From: CAKTOF01 sp964523945
Lineage (GTDB): Bacteria; Bacillota; Clostridia; Oscillospirales; Oscillospiraceae
Assembly (NCBI GenBank): GCA_964523945.1
Contig: CAZGBU010000026.1
Coordinates: 1-20,630, forward strand
Direction of reading: 5' to 3'
Length of the DNA: 20,630 nt
Positions 13,530 to 20,630 of the stretch are shown here, piece after piece (position 1 is the stretch's first letter; every line of letters begins with the position of its first letter). The notes below the pieces were generated by a model. It was not told the origin of the DNA, made no database searches, and saw only the letters and a program-made list of their open reading frames with translations. The position numbers and the translations under genes are program-made.

Positions 13530-14345
13530 ATGGACAATCGGCCCATCGGCGTATTCGACTCGGGACTCGGCGGTCTCACTGCCGTCCGCGAGCTGACCAA
13601 GCTGCTGCCGGCGGAGGACATCATCTATTTTGGAGACACGAGCCGCGTACCATACGGCGGCCGGTCACCGCAGACGATTCTCAAATACGCGCGGCAGGAT
13701 GTCCGGTTCCTGCTCCGGCACGACATTAAGGCGATCCTGATTGCCTGCAACACCGCCGATGCAACGGCGCGCCAGTCGATGCAGCAGGAGTTCTCCGTGC
13801 CGATTTTCGGCGTGGTGGAGCCGTCGGCGCGGGCGGCGGCGCAGGCAACAGAGAACGGGAAAATTGGCCTGATTGGCACCAAAGCGACGGTTGCCTCGGG
13901 ACTGTACGAACAGATCATCCATGCAGCGAAGCCGGATGCGGAAATCCACACACAGGCGTGTCCACTGCTCGTGCCGCTGGTGGAAGCCGGCCGGATTCAT
14001 CCCGGTGACCCGGTCATTGAAACAGTTGTGTCCGAGTATCTGGGCGATCTTCGGGCCTGGGGCTGCGATACCCTGGTGCTCGGCTGCACGCACTATCCGC
14101 TGCTCAGCAAGGTGATCGGCGGCTTTATGGGGCCGGATGTGACGCTGATCAATTCCGGCGCAGCGGCAGCGCAGGCAGTATACCGCAGCTTGGACAAGCA
14201 GGGGGCGCTGGCTGACCCGGCACGTCACGGTGCCTGCCGGTATTTTGTCAGCGATTCGCCCGCCGATTTTTCCGAGCTGGCGTCGCTGTTCCTGTGCCGT
14301 GCGGTGCGCGATGCGGTGGAACAAATCGATATCGATCAGGAATGA
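13530..14345 (+). CDS. murI: Glutamate racemase
   Basis: Converts L-glutamate to D-glutamate for peptidoglycan, using two cysteines and no cofactor. The 271-residue protein has the signature FDSGLGGLTAVREL (9-22), PYGGR (41-45), and both catalytic cysteines: Cys73 in IACNTADATA and Cys186 in LGCTHYPLL. It begins one base after ddl, with GGAGAACTGAT before ATG 13530, and is presumably coupled to it. The stop TGA overlaps an out-of-frame ATG, and the next gene starts 14 bases further on, so all three probably share one transcript. Confidence 0.96.
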   Translation: MDNRPIGVFDSGLGGLTAVRELTKLLPAEDIIYFGDTSRVPYGGRSPQTILKYARQDVRFLLRHDIKAILIACNTADATARQSMQQEFSVPIFGVVEPSARAAAQATENGKIGLIGTKATVASGLYEQIIHAAKPDAEIHTQACPLLVPLVEAGRIHPGDPVIETVVSEYLGDLRAWGCDTLVLGCTHYPLLSKVIGGFMGPDVTLINSGAAAAQAVYRSLDKQGALADPARHGACRYFVSDSPADFSELASLFLCRAVRDAVEQIDIDQE

Positions 14346-14359
14346 CAGGAATGAGAGCC

Positions 14360-14836
14360 ATGGAAACAGAGAAAAACGTACGGATTACGGTCCGCGGTAC
14401 GCAGTATGCAGAGGGGGAACAGCCGCAAACGCTGGAGCTGATCACCGATGGAACGTTCTCCCGGACGGCGGATGCGTTCTGGATCCGCTATACCGAGAGC
14501 GAAATGACGGATATGGCCGGCGTGGAGACCTGCTTCCGCGTGACGGACGACGAGATTGTTTTAACCCGTACCGGCCGTCTGGAGTCGGAAATGGTATTCC
14601 GTGTCGGGGAGAAAACGGAATCGCTCTACGATGTCGGCGTTGGCGCGCTGCTGCTCAGTGTGAGCGCAAAGCGGGTCTGGATTGACCTTGGTGACGAAGG
14701 CGGCAGCTTTGAATTTGACTATCTCGTCGAACTCGAGCACACGCCGGTGAGCAGCAACACCTACCGTGTCACTGTTTCCGCGCGCGGCGAAAAAGCCGGC
14801 CTAGCGGAACCGTGTGTGCGCTGCGAATGTCCATGA
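14360..14836 (+). CDS. DUF1934 (YwiB-like) beta-barrel protein
   Basis: A 158-residue cytosolic protein of the DUF1934/YwiB family (calycin-like fold). It shows NVRITVRGTQYAEGEQPQTLELITDGTF, then WIRYTESEMTDMAGVETCFRVTDDEIVLTRTGRLESEMVF, then SLYDVGVGALLLSV and the final strands FDYLVELEHTPVSSNTYRVTV. Function is not established; a ligand-binding role is guessed from the fold. In B. subtilis ywiB is next to argS, and here argS is also the neighbour but convergent. ATG 14360 is chosen because AGGA lies 9 bases upstream; ATG 14351 or 14342 would add 3 or 6 residues. Confidence 0.85.
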   Translation: METEKNVRITVRGTQYAEGEQPQTLELITDGTFSRTADAFWIRYTESEMTDMAGVETCFRVTDDEIVLTRTGRLESEMVFRVGEKTESLYDVGVGALLLSVSAKRVWIDLGDEGGSFEFDYLVELEHTPVSSNTYRVTVSARGEKAGLAEPCVRCECP

Positions 14837-14858
14837 GAGCAGTCCATAAAGAAAATAA

Positions 14859-14895
14859 GCCGGCCGGCGGGCTTTTGCCCATCGGCCGGCATTCC
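14859..14895. terminator. Bidirectional terminator between the DUF1934 gene and argS
   Basis: GCCGGCCG (14859-14866) pairs with CGGCCGGC (14883-14890), and the inner GGGC (14869-14872) with GCCC (14877-14880) over a TTTT loop. It is followed by ATTCCTTTTT on the + strand and by TTATTTTCTTT on the minus strand, so it can serve both convergent genes. Confidence 0.8.
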
Positions 14896-14898
14896 TTT

Positions 14899-16656
14899 TT
14901 ACATTTTATCTGGCGCAGAGAAGCCGAGCAGGTCGATGCACGTCTCCAGCACGGATTTTGTCAGCGCGATCAGGGCCAGGTAACCGCCGCGGACGGCCTC
15001 GTCCGGCTCGGAGAGGATCCGCGTATCGTGATAGAACGAGTTGACTGCGCCGGCCAGGTCGTACAGATACGCGCAAAGCGCATTCGGCGCCGTGTCGCGC
15101 GCGGCCAGCGCCAGATGGTCGGCAAAGCGGCTGATGCGCAGCATCAGCTCCTTTTCGCCCGGCGTGGCGGCCGGGCGGACAGAGAGCGCCGAGACATCGC
15201 AGCCGCAGCGTGACAGGATCGATTTGATGCGCACAATGGTGTAGAGAATATACGGTCCGGTGTTGCCTTCAAATGCGGTGAAACGCTCGATGTCAAAGCA
15301 GTAGTCCTTGGTCGGCAGATTGCTCAGGTCGCCGTATTTGAGCGCCGCGACGGCGATCTGATGCGCCGTCTGTTCGACTGCATCCGCTTCAATCATCTGA
15401 TTTTCTTCGATACGTGTGCGCACGGCTTCGGTGATCTCGCCCATCAACGATTCCAGCCGCATCACGCCGCCGGCGCGCGTTTTGAACGGCTTTCCGTCGC
15501 GGCCGTTCATCGTGCCGAAGCCGAGATGCTGCAGTTTGGTTTCCGGCGGGACAAGGCCGGCGATGCGCGCGGTACGGAACACCTGCTCAAAGTGCAGCGC
15601 CTGCCGCTTGTCCACGACATAGAGGATCCAGTCGGGATGATAGTCCTGCTCACGCTGGACGATCGTGGCCAGGTCCGTGGTTGCGTAGAGCGTTGCACCG
15701 TCGGACTTGAGCAGGATGCACGGCGGCACCTCTACCTTGTCGTCCTCACGCGCGACTGGGACAATCAGCGCGCCTTCGCTCTCGACGGCGCAGCCGCGCT
15801 GTTTCATCTGATTGATCATCGGTTCGATGTAGGGCTGCGCGTCGCTCTCGCCCTTCCACAGGTCAAAGTCGACATCAATGCTGGCGTAGTTCTTTTTCAG
15901 ATCAGCCACGGAAACGGCCATGATGTGCCGCCAGAGCGCCAGATAGCCGGGCTTGCCCTCCTGCAGCAGGCGGGTGGCCTCATGCGCGCGGGCGGAGAAG
16001 TCCGCGTCTTCTTTCGCACGGGCGGAGGCGGCCGGATAGATCTGCTCAAGTTCTGCGACGGTGACTGGTGACTCGGCCGGATATTCCCCTGTAAAACCGT
16101 CGTCAAAGTAGGGGATTGCCGGCTGCTGATCCCGGATCATCTCGACGATCAGCCCCATCTGCAACCCCCAGTCGCCGAGGTGGACGTCGCCAATGACTGT
16201 ATGGCCGAGATAACGGTAGATGCGTTTGAGCGCCTCGCCAATGATGGCGGGGCGAATATGGCCAACGTGCAGCGGTTTTGCGACATTTGCGCCGCCGTAG
16301 TCGACGACGATGGTCTGCGCCTCGCCCTCGCGTTCGATGCCGAAGCGGTCTGCTTCCCGCATCTCATTGAGATACGCAGCCAGATACCCGGGCGAGAGCG
16401 TCAGATTCAGAAAGCCGGGTTTTACAGCCTCTACTGATGAGAACGGCTCGTTTTCGCGGAGCAGCTCCGCCACATCTGCGGCGATCTGGAGCGGCGCCTT
16501 GCCATAGGCTTTGGCGCCTTTCATTGCGCCGTTGCACTGGTATTCGCACAGGTCGGGCCGGTTGGAGACGCTCACGCGGCCAAGCGATGCATCATAGCCG
16601 GCGGCGGCAAAGGCCTGGGAAACCTGCTCGGAAATCCGATCAATCAGTTTGTTCAT
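14899..16656 (-). CDS. argS: Arginyl-tRNA synthetase
   Basis: Class I synthetase that charges tRNA-Arg. It has 585 residues. The N-terminal additional (Add-1) domain spans about residues 1-110. The HIGH motif is HVGH at 130-133, within GGANVAKPLHVGHIRPAIIG. Sequence after FGTMNGRDGKPFKTRAGG corresponds to the KMSK region, which is usually degenerate in ArgS. The C-terminal anticodon-binding DALR domain follows (TGPYILYTIVRIKSIL onward). The DYGGANVAKPLHVGH variant is one I associate with clostridial ArgS. ATG 16656 has AAGGAG 7 bases upstream; the frame is open to 16680. It is divergent from the homocysteine methyltransferase-type gene, and its own promoter is unclear. Confidence 0.95.
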   Translation of the reverse strand: MNKLIDRISEQVSQAFAAAGYDASLGRVSVSNRPDLCEYQCNGAMKGAKAYGKAPLQIAADVAELLRENEPFSSVEAVKPGFLNLTLSPGYLAAYLNEMREADRFGIEREGEAQTIVVDYGGANVAKPLHVGHIRPAIIGEALKRIYRYLGHTVIGDVHLGDWGLQMGLIVEMIRDQQPAIPYFDDGFTGEYPAESPVTVAELEQIYPAASARAKEDADFSARAHEATRLLQEGKPGYLALWRHIMAVSVADLKKNYASIDVDFDLWKGESDAQPYIEPMINQMKQRGCAVESEGALIVPVAREDDKVEVPPCILLKSDGATLYATTDLATIVQREQDYHPDWILYVVDKRQALHFEQVFRTARIAGLVPPETKLQHLGFGTMNGRDGKPFKTRAGGVMRLESLMGEITEAVRTRIEENQMIEADAVEQTAHQIAVAALKYGDLSNLPTKDYCFDIERFTAFEGNTGPYILYTIVRIKSILSRCGCDVSALSVRPAATPGEKELMLRISRFADHLALAARDTAPNALCAYLYDLAGAVNSFYHDTRILSEPDEAVRGGYLALIALTKSVLETCIDLLGFSAPDKM

Positions 16657-16667
16657 ACCATGACTCC

Positions 16668-16696
16668 TTGACTGTTGCATTCGTATCGATTATGAT
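16668..16696 (+). promoter_or_regulatory. Promoter of the homocysteine methyltransferase-type gene
   Basis: TTGACT (16668-16673), 17 bases, TATGAT (16691-16696), about 62 bases before ATG 16758. It overlaps the upstream region of argS. I see no riboswitch-like structure (SAM or B12) in the short leader. Confidence 0.7.
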
Positions 16697-16757
16697 AGCA
16701 GAAAAGCGGTGCAAAGTACAGCCTTTTTGCGGATTTTGCGCCAGAGGAGGACGTTCC

Positions 16758-17978
16758 ATGTTACCACTTCCCCTGATTCTCGACGGCGCAACCGGCACGG
16801 CGCTGCAATCGCTCGGCATGCCGGCGGGTGCCTGCACCGAGCAGTGGGTGCTCGAGCACCCGGATGCGCTGCGGCAGGTGCAGCGTGGTTATCTCGAGGC
16901 CGGTGCGCAGGTGCTCTACGCGCCGACGTTCGGCGCAAACGGCATCAAGCTGCAGCAGAACCACATTACGGGACAAACGGCAGAATACAACGAGCGGCTT
17001 GCTGCACTCACGCGTGAGACGGCGGATGGGCGCGCGCTTGTCGCAGGTGATCTTGCGCCGACGGGGCTTTTTGTCAAACCTTATGGACAGACGGAGTTTG
17101 AGACGCTTGTCGAGGTCTATACCGAACAGGCTGCCGCGCTCGCGCGCGCCGGCATCGATCTGTTCGTGATTGAGACGATGATGACGCTGGCTGAGGCTCG
17201 TGCGGCTGTACTGGCGGTGCGCAGCGTTTCCGATCAGCCGGTGATCGTCAGCTTCACCTGTGATGAAACGGGCCGCAGCCTGTCGGGGACGGATATGGCG
17301 GCGGCGCTGACAGTGATGCAGCGCATGGGCGTGAGTGCGTTTGGGCTGAACTGCTCGACCGGGCCGGAGGAGATGCTCCGCCAGCTGCGCCGCATCGCAC
17401 CGTATGCGGCGGTTCCACTGCTGGCCAAACCAAACGCAGGGCTGCCGGAGGTGGTTGATGGTCAGACCGTCTACCGCTGCCCAGCCGATGTATTTGCCGG
17501 TTTTGTCCCGGAGCTCGCACGCGCAGGCGTGCGGCTGTTCGGCGGCTGCTGCGGTACGGATCAGACGCATGTTGCGGCGCTGCAAAGAGCGGTGAGTGGG
17601 CTCGCGTTTGACGCGCTTGCGCTGCCTGCGTGTGCGGCCGGCCGGTGGGCTGCGACCGAACGCAATCGGATTGAACTGACGGACGGCGCACAGCGCAGTG
17701 CAGTATTCACCTGTGACGATGATCTCGAGGACAATCTGATGGACGCAGAGGAGGAAATCGTCTGTGTTGCAGTTGAGACATTGGAGGATGCAGCAGTGTT
17801 TGCCGAGGCCTGCTTCGCCGCACCGGGACACGCGATGTACCTCGTCTCGCACGACAAACAGGCATTTGAGCGGGCGCTGCGGCTGTATCAGGGCACGGCG
17901 CTGTGCGCGTGCGATGCGTTTGATGCGCCGTTTCTGCAGCAGATGCAGGATCGCTACGGCCTGCTGCCGATCGAATAA
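16758..17978 (+). CDS. Homocysteine S-methyltransferase-domain protein with extra C-terminal region
   Basis: A 406-residue protein. Residues 1-290 form a zinc-dependent homocysteine-binding barrel like the first domain of MetH: ILDGATGTALQ (7-17), PTFGANGIKL, then the zinc cysteines Cys199 (GLNCSTGPE) and Cys264/Cys265 (FGGCCGT). It would hold homocysteine for methylation to methionine. The remaining 110 residues are not part of that barrel. They include MYLVSHDKQAFERALRLYQGTALC, resembling the DxSDPEALEAAL..YPGKPLV stretch of pterin-binding domains, but there is no complete pterin or cobalamin domain. The methyl donor is therefore uncertain. ATG 16758 has GAGGAGG upstream. Confidence 0.85.
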   Translation: MLPLPLILDGATGTALQSLGMPAGACTEQWVLEHPDALRQVQRGYLEAGAQVLYAPTFGANGIKLQQNHITGQTAEYNERLAALTRETADGRALVAGDLAPTGLFVKPYGQTEFETLVEVYTEQAAALARAGIDLFVIETMMTLAEARAAVLAVRSVSDQPVIVSFTCDETGRSLSGTDMAAALTVMQRMGVSAFGLNCSTGPEEMLRQLRRIAPYAAVPLLAKPNAGLPEVVDGQTVYRCPADVFAGFVPELARAGVRLFGGCCGTDQTHVAALQRAVSGLAFDALALPACAAGRWAATERNRIELTDGAQRSAVFTCDDDLEDNLMDAEEEIVCVAVETLEDAAVFAEACFAAPGHAMYLVSHDKQAFERALRLYQGTALCACDAFDAPFLQQMQDRYGLLPIE

Positions 17979-17985
17979 TCGAAAT

Positions 17986-18019
17986 AAACCGCCGGGGCAT
18001 AGCTGCCCCAGCGGTTTTT
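17986..18019 (+). terminator. Intrinsic terminator after the homocysteine methyltransferase-type gene
   Basis: AAACCGC (17986-17992) pairs with GCGGTTT (18011-18017), and GGGGCA (17994-17999) with TGCCCC (18004-18009), with one mismatch and a TAGC loop. It is followed by TT. It overlaps the stop codon of the convergent padR gene and, read the other way, is followed by TTTATTTC. Confidence 0.85.
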
Positions 18020-18596
18020 ATTCTGGATCGGATGCGCTGGTCAGTTCTTCGAGCGGGATTTCCAGCAGCGCCGCACATTCGCGCAGCCACTTCAGATAGG
18101 CCTGGTCGCGCAGGATGCCGCATCGGCCGAGCATGTACTCACTGAACGCCGGGCTGCCCATCTCCGGCGGCGGGTCAGACAGCTCGGCGATCCGCGCCGT
18201 GTTTTCCGCCAGCCGCCGCTCGTACATCCGGTACTGATGGATGACGGTTGGCATCATTTCGTCGCGGCCGCTGAGATAGTCGCCAAAATAGAGCTTCAGC
18301 CGGAACTCATCTTTTTGAACCGGCTCAATCGACGCGTTGCTCTTCAGCCAGTCGATCAGCGCCTGCCGTCCTGACGGCGTAATGGTATAGTACTTTTTTT
18401 CCAGCTTTTCGCCCTGAATGACAATGCTGCATGTCACCAGCCCGTCGCGCTGCAGCGCGTTCAGCTCAGGATAGATCTGGCTGTGCTTAGCACTCCAGAA
18501 TTTAGAAAAGGTGCTTTCGAAGTTCTTTTTGATGTCATAGCCGGTCATCGGCGCTCTGCCGACCAGCCCCAAAATGGCATATCGCAGCATCCTCAT
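18018..18596 (-). CDS. PadR-family transcriptional regulator
   Basis: A 192-residue repressor-type protein. The N-terminal winged helix (about residues 1-80) has the family pattern MLRYAILGLVGRAPMTGYDIKKNFESTFSKFWSAKHSQIYPELNALQRDGLV and a wing KKYYTITPSGRQAL. The C-terminal helical domain (about 95-185) mediates dimerisation. ATG 18596 follows GGAGGGAG; ATG 18590 is an alternative that removes two residues. PadR proteins often sense small aromatic or drug-like ligands and control neighbouring transporters. The adjacent YjiH-type membrane protein on the same strand is therefore a candidate target, besides autoregulation at its own promoter (inference). Confidence 0.9.
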   Translation of the reverse strand: MRMLRYAILGLVGRAPMTGYDIKKNFESTFSKFWSAKHSQIYPELNALQRDGLVTCSIVIQGEKLEKKYYTITPSGRQALIDWLKSNASIEPVQKDEFRLKLYFGDYLSGRDEMMPTVIHQYRMYERRLAENTARIAELSDPPPEMGSPAFSEYMLGRCGILRDQAYLKWLRECAALLEIPLEELTSASDPE

Positions 18597-18621
18597 GCTG
18601 TTCTCCCTCCCCGCACTGCGG

Positions 18622-18634
18622 TATGCTTAGCATA
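18622..18634. promoter_or_regulatory. 13-bp palindrome on the padR -10: possible operator
   Basis: TATGCT (18622-18627) and AGCATA (18629-18634) are exact inverse complements around one base. Position on the -10 suits autorepression by PadR. Confidence 0.45.
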
Positions 18635-18657
18635 GCATGTTTTTCACGGCTCCGCAA
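18629..18657 (-). promoter_or_regulatory. padR promoter
   Basis: On the minus strand, TTGCGG (18657-18652), 17 bases, TATGCT (18634-18629), about 33 bases before ATG 18596. The -10 is half of a palindrome. Confidence 0.55.
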
Positions 18658-18662
18658 GAAGA

Positions 18663-18694
18663 ATTCCCCGACAGGCACAGACCTGTCGGGGAAT
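18663..18694 (-). terminator. Hairpin after the YjiH-type gene
   Basis: ATTCCCCGACAGG (18663-18675) and CCTGTCGGGGAAT (18682-18694) pair exactly with a 6-base loop, 26 bases after the stop codon on the minus strand. It is followed by TCTTCTTGC, a weak T-run that leads into the padR promoter. Termination is likely but perhaps not complete. Confidence 0.75.
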
Positions 18695-18720
18695 CCGGGG
18701 ACAGCGTAACCGCAGTATGC

Positions 18721-20226
18721 TCAGCCGCCGAACATAATGACGTCATTCGGCCCAAACAGCAGCAGTCCAAAGAGCGCAGTTATGATGATGGAGAAGATCA
18801 TACGCTCGAGCCAGATCAGGCAGATATCGCGGAATTTGACCGGAATGTCCGTCGCCATCAGGCAGGGGACGAACGAGGCCAGAAAGATGATCGATGTCAC
18901 CGGGATGACGGCCAGCATCCAGCACGCGCGGGCAGAGAAACCACCGGTTGTGACAAGCAGCGCCGGCAGTGTGACCTCGAGGAACGAGACGGCCGCGCCC
19001 TTGCAGCACAACAGTGTCTCCGCCGCGTCCAGTCCGGCGAGCTTCATAAACGGCCAGAAGATATAGCCGATCCACTGAAAAATTGGTGTGTAGGTATACA
19101 GGATGACACCGGCGGTGGCGAAGAACGCCGTGCCGGATGCAACAGTGCCGAGCACGCCGATCGTCTCGTGCATGATATAGGCGATGCGCTTGCCGGGGTG
19201 CTGTTGCCCATCCGCGATGACGAGCGCTTCGTTCCAGGCCGATTGCATCAGGCCGCGGAAGCCGACGCCTTTGATGACCGGTTCGGGATTTGGTATCACA
19301 CCAGGGCAGTAATCGTCTTTGATTTTGCGCAATGGGAACAGACGCACACCGATGATTGCAACGAGCAGCGTGATCAGAAATGCGAGCCAGAAATAGGTGT
19401 TCCAGAGATTGATCGGGTTGCCGTTGATTGTACCGTTGGTCAGGTGCGTGTTGCTTGAGAGCACCATCAAGAAGCCGACCGAAACGGTTGACAGGCTTGT
19501 GCCAATGACGACCGATTCGCGTTCGGTCATCTGTCCGCTCTTGTATTGATCGTTAACAGCAATGTGACCGACCGAGAAGTTGCCGAGGAATGCCGAAACC
19601 ATAATGACGGCAGCGCGCCCGGGCAGCAGGAAGACCTTGCGCATGAGCGGACGCACAATGACGCCGACAAAGTCGACCAGACCGTAGTCGATCAGAAACG
19701 GGAGAAATACCGATGCCACCGGGATCGAAATACAGATCGAAACAAGAATATTGGACATGACGAATGTTTCGATGCTCACGTTCCCGAGCGAGGCGACCGG
19801 TGCAAAGAACCAGCTCATGAAATCAGGGTACACGCCGAAATAGATGTTGATCTCGGCAAAACACAGCAGAAGAAAACCAATGATTTTAAAGACGGCAAAG
19901 ATCGCGGCCACCTTGCCGGAGCGCCAGAACTTGCCCGGCCGCAGGACAAACAGGTCCACAATGGAATATACGCCGATCAGCCAGACGATCACCGGCATGG
20001 CGTTCAGATTGCCTGTGTACAGCGCGGCCTTGATAAAATTCGTGATGTGCGAAACTGCTACGTTGGACTGGGCCGCGACTGCGCCCCACTCCCACGGACC
20101 GATGCTGATCTGATATGCTGGCAGGTTGAAATTGATGAAGAAGACAAAAATGCCGAAGATCGACCAGATGATAAAGCGCAGATAGGTGGTCACCGGAAAT
20201 TTCTTTTTCAGGGTTTCTTGGGCCAT
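18721..20226 (-). CDS. YjiH-type nucleoside-recognition (GATE) domain membrane protein
   Basis: A 501-residue integral membrane protein with roughly ten hydrophobic segments, beginning after MAQETLKKKFPVTTYLRF. It resembles YjiH-family proteins, which carry the nucleoside-recognition GATE fold. The conserved stretches are FLPFLIDYGLVDFVGVIVRPLMRKVFLLPGRAA, AFLGNFSVGHIAVN and GTSLSTVSVGFLMVL, and in the second half CKGAAVSFLEVTLPALL. These are thought to transport small molecules, but the substrate is unknown. ATG 20226 has AAGGAG upstream; the frame is open to 20268. The order yjiH-padR on one strand suggests the PadR product may control it. Confidence 0.85.
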   Translation of the reverse strand: MAQETLKKKFPVTTYLRFIIWSIFGIFVFFINFNLPAYQISIGPWEWGAVAAQSNVAVSHITNFIKAALYTGNLNAMPVIVWLIGVYSIVDLFVLRPGKFWRSGKVAAIFAVFKIIGFLLLCFAEINIYFGVYPDFMSWFFAPVASLGNVSIETFVMSNILVSICISIPVASVFLPFLIDYGLVDFVGVIVRPLMRKVFLLPGRAAVIMVSAFLGNFSVGHIAVNDQYKSGQMTERESVVIGTSLSTVSVGFLMVLSSNTHLTNGTINGNPINLWNTYFWLAFLITLLVAIIGVRLFPLRKIKDDYCPGVIPNPEPVIKGVGFRGLMQSAWNEALVIADGQQHPGKRIAYIMHETIGVLGTVASGTAFFATAGVILYTYTPIFQWIGYIFWPFMKLAGLDAAETLLCCKGAAVSFLEVTLPALLVTTGGFSARACWMLAVIPVTSIIFLASFVPCLMATDIPVKFRDICLIWLERMIFSIIITALFGLLLFGPNDVIMFGG

Positions 20227-20292
20227 GTGGATGCTCCTTCCGTTTCCAAAACAATGGATTGATGTCAACGTGGGCAGCGCTTTGTAGAAAGT

Positions 20293-20339
20293 TTACATAT
20301 TAATTCAACCAAATGACAGCATGGTTTGTCAATATGTAA
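20293..20339. promoter_or_regulatory. Nested inverted repeats upstream of the YjiH-type gene
   Basis: The outer arms TTACATATT and AATATGTAA are exact inverse complements 29 bases apart; the inner arms AACCA and TGGTT are 10 bases apart. The outer arms carry the ACAT/ATGT half-sites known from some PadR operators, so this may be a two-site operator. Inference. Confidence 0.45.
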
Positions 20340-20444
20340 CAAATAACGTGTACAAATAAACATGTCTTTATAAACATATAAAAGTGTAAGCACATTCCAG
20401 TATTCCTGTGAAAAACACATGGCTTCCCATATAAATTTGTCTCA

Positions 20445-20486
20445 TATCCGAACGAACTTGCGCATTTTACACAAGTTCTTCGGATA
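20445..20486. repeat. Imperfect inverted repeat (15/14 bases)
   Basis: ATCCGAACGAACTTG (20446-20460) pairs with CAAGTTCTTCGGAT (20472-20485), with a single bulged base and an 11-base loop, plus one flanking A-T pair. No T-run follows on either strand, so it is not an ordinary terminator. Role unknown. Confidence 0.6.
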
Positions 20487-20630
20487 AAATCTGTACGATC
20501 CAACACTGTATTGACTTTGCTGCGCCGGAGCGCCTTGGACTGTTTGTTCGGGGCAAGCGAAGACTTGACTTTGTGTGTGCACCAGCCACCATGCGGTTTG
20601 CCAGGGAGGCCTTCGCTGCAAGTCAATTGG

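Larger units (their letters stand above)
20227..20630. other. AT-rich intergenic region upstream of the YjiH-type gene, no convincing gene
   Basis: About 400 bases. Nearest the gene is a nested inverted repeat: TTACATATT (20293-20301) with AATATGTAA (20331-20339), enclosing AACCA (20307-20311) with TGGTT (20322-20326). TTGACA occurs at 20332-20327 on the minus strand, but with no -10 at 16-18 bases. Further out is a long imperfect hairpin at 20445-20486. A 108-codon minus-strand frame (20626-20300) crosses the region, but it has no recognised similarity or ribosome binding site and runs through the repeats. The last 120 bases are more GC-rich and may belong to another unit. Confidence 0.6.

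Noticed and set aside
20327..20332. TTGACA on the minus strand as -35 of the YjiH-type gene
   Set aside because: Nothing like a -10 occurs 16-18 bases downstream (GTTGAA); the box may be chance within the repeats.
20300..20626. Minus-strand reading frame of 108 codons upstream of the YjiH-type gene
   Set aside because: No ribosome binding site, no recognised similarity, odd cysteine/aromatic-rich composition, and it runs through the inverted repeats and AT-rich leader. It could be a decayed gene or part of a repeat, but I cannot support it.
1..20630. CRISPR arrays, tRNA/rRNA genes, insertion sequences, toxin-antitoxin modules
   Set aside because: No regularly spaced repeats, tRNA-like cloverleafs or transposase motifs were seen. 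The RHH protein is paired with an SPFH protein rather than a recognisable toxin.

Overview
The window looks like a chromosomal segment of a moderately GC-rich, spore-forming member of the Clostridia (an Oscillospiraceae-like Firmicute). This is inferred from the gene order secY-adk-map-KOW-infA-rpmJ-rpsM-rpsK-rpsD-rpoA-rplQ, from strong AAGGAGG-type ribosome binding sites, and from spoVAC, a DarA-type c-di-AMP receptor and other families typical of the group. No rRNA, tRNA, CRISPR array, transposase, integrase or phage gene was found.

Region 1 (1-5241, + strand) is the distal part of the spc/alpha ribosomal super-operon: the end of secY, adenylate kinase, methionine aminopeptidase, a KOW protein, IF-1, L36, S13, S11, S4, RNA polymerase alpha and L17, closed by a strong intrinsic terminator. 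The rpsD-rpoA spacer holds a perfect palindrome and a possible anti-Shine-Dalgarno pairing. Region 2 (5193-6203, + strand) has an isolated spoVAC, whose candidate sigma-G-type promoter is nested inside the L17 terminator, then a c-di-AMP receptor with its own promoter and terminator.

Region 3 (6212-7480, - strand) is a two-gene unit: an SPFH/band-7 membrane protein followed after one base by a small ribbon-helix-helix protein. Its promoter is overlaid by a perfect 31-bp palindrome. A small exported hypothetical protein (+) follows. Region 4 (8102-11751, - strand) holds two tandem paralogous beta-helix proteins, which lack signal peptides and carry the same short module at both ends. These are the least ordinary genes of the window.

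Region 5 (11862-14895) has a conserved acidic hypothetical protein (-) divergent from a + strand cell-wall unit, ddl-murI, plus a DUF1934/YwiB protein. Together ddl and murI supply D-Ala-D-Ala and D-glutamate for peptidoglycan. Region 6 (14899-18019) has argS (-) divergent from a homocysteine S-methyltransferase-domain protein (+) with an unusual C-terminal extension. Region 7 (18018-20630, - strand) has a PadR regulator and a YjiH-type nucleoside-recognition (GATE) membrane protein. About 400 bases of AT-rich DNA with nested inverted repeats lie upstream, in which I see no convincing gene.
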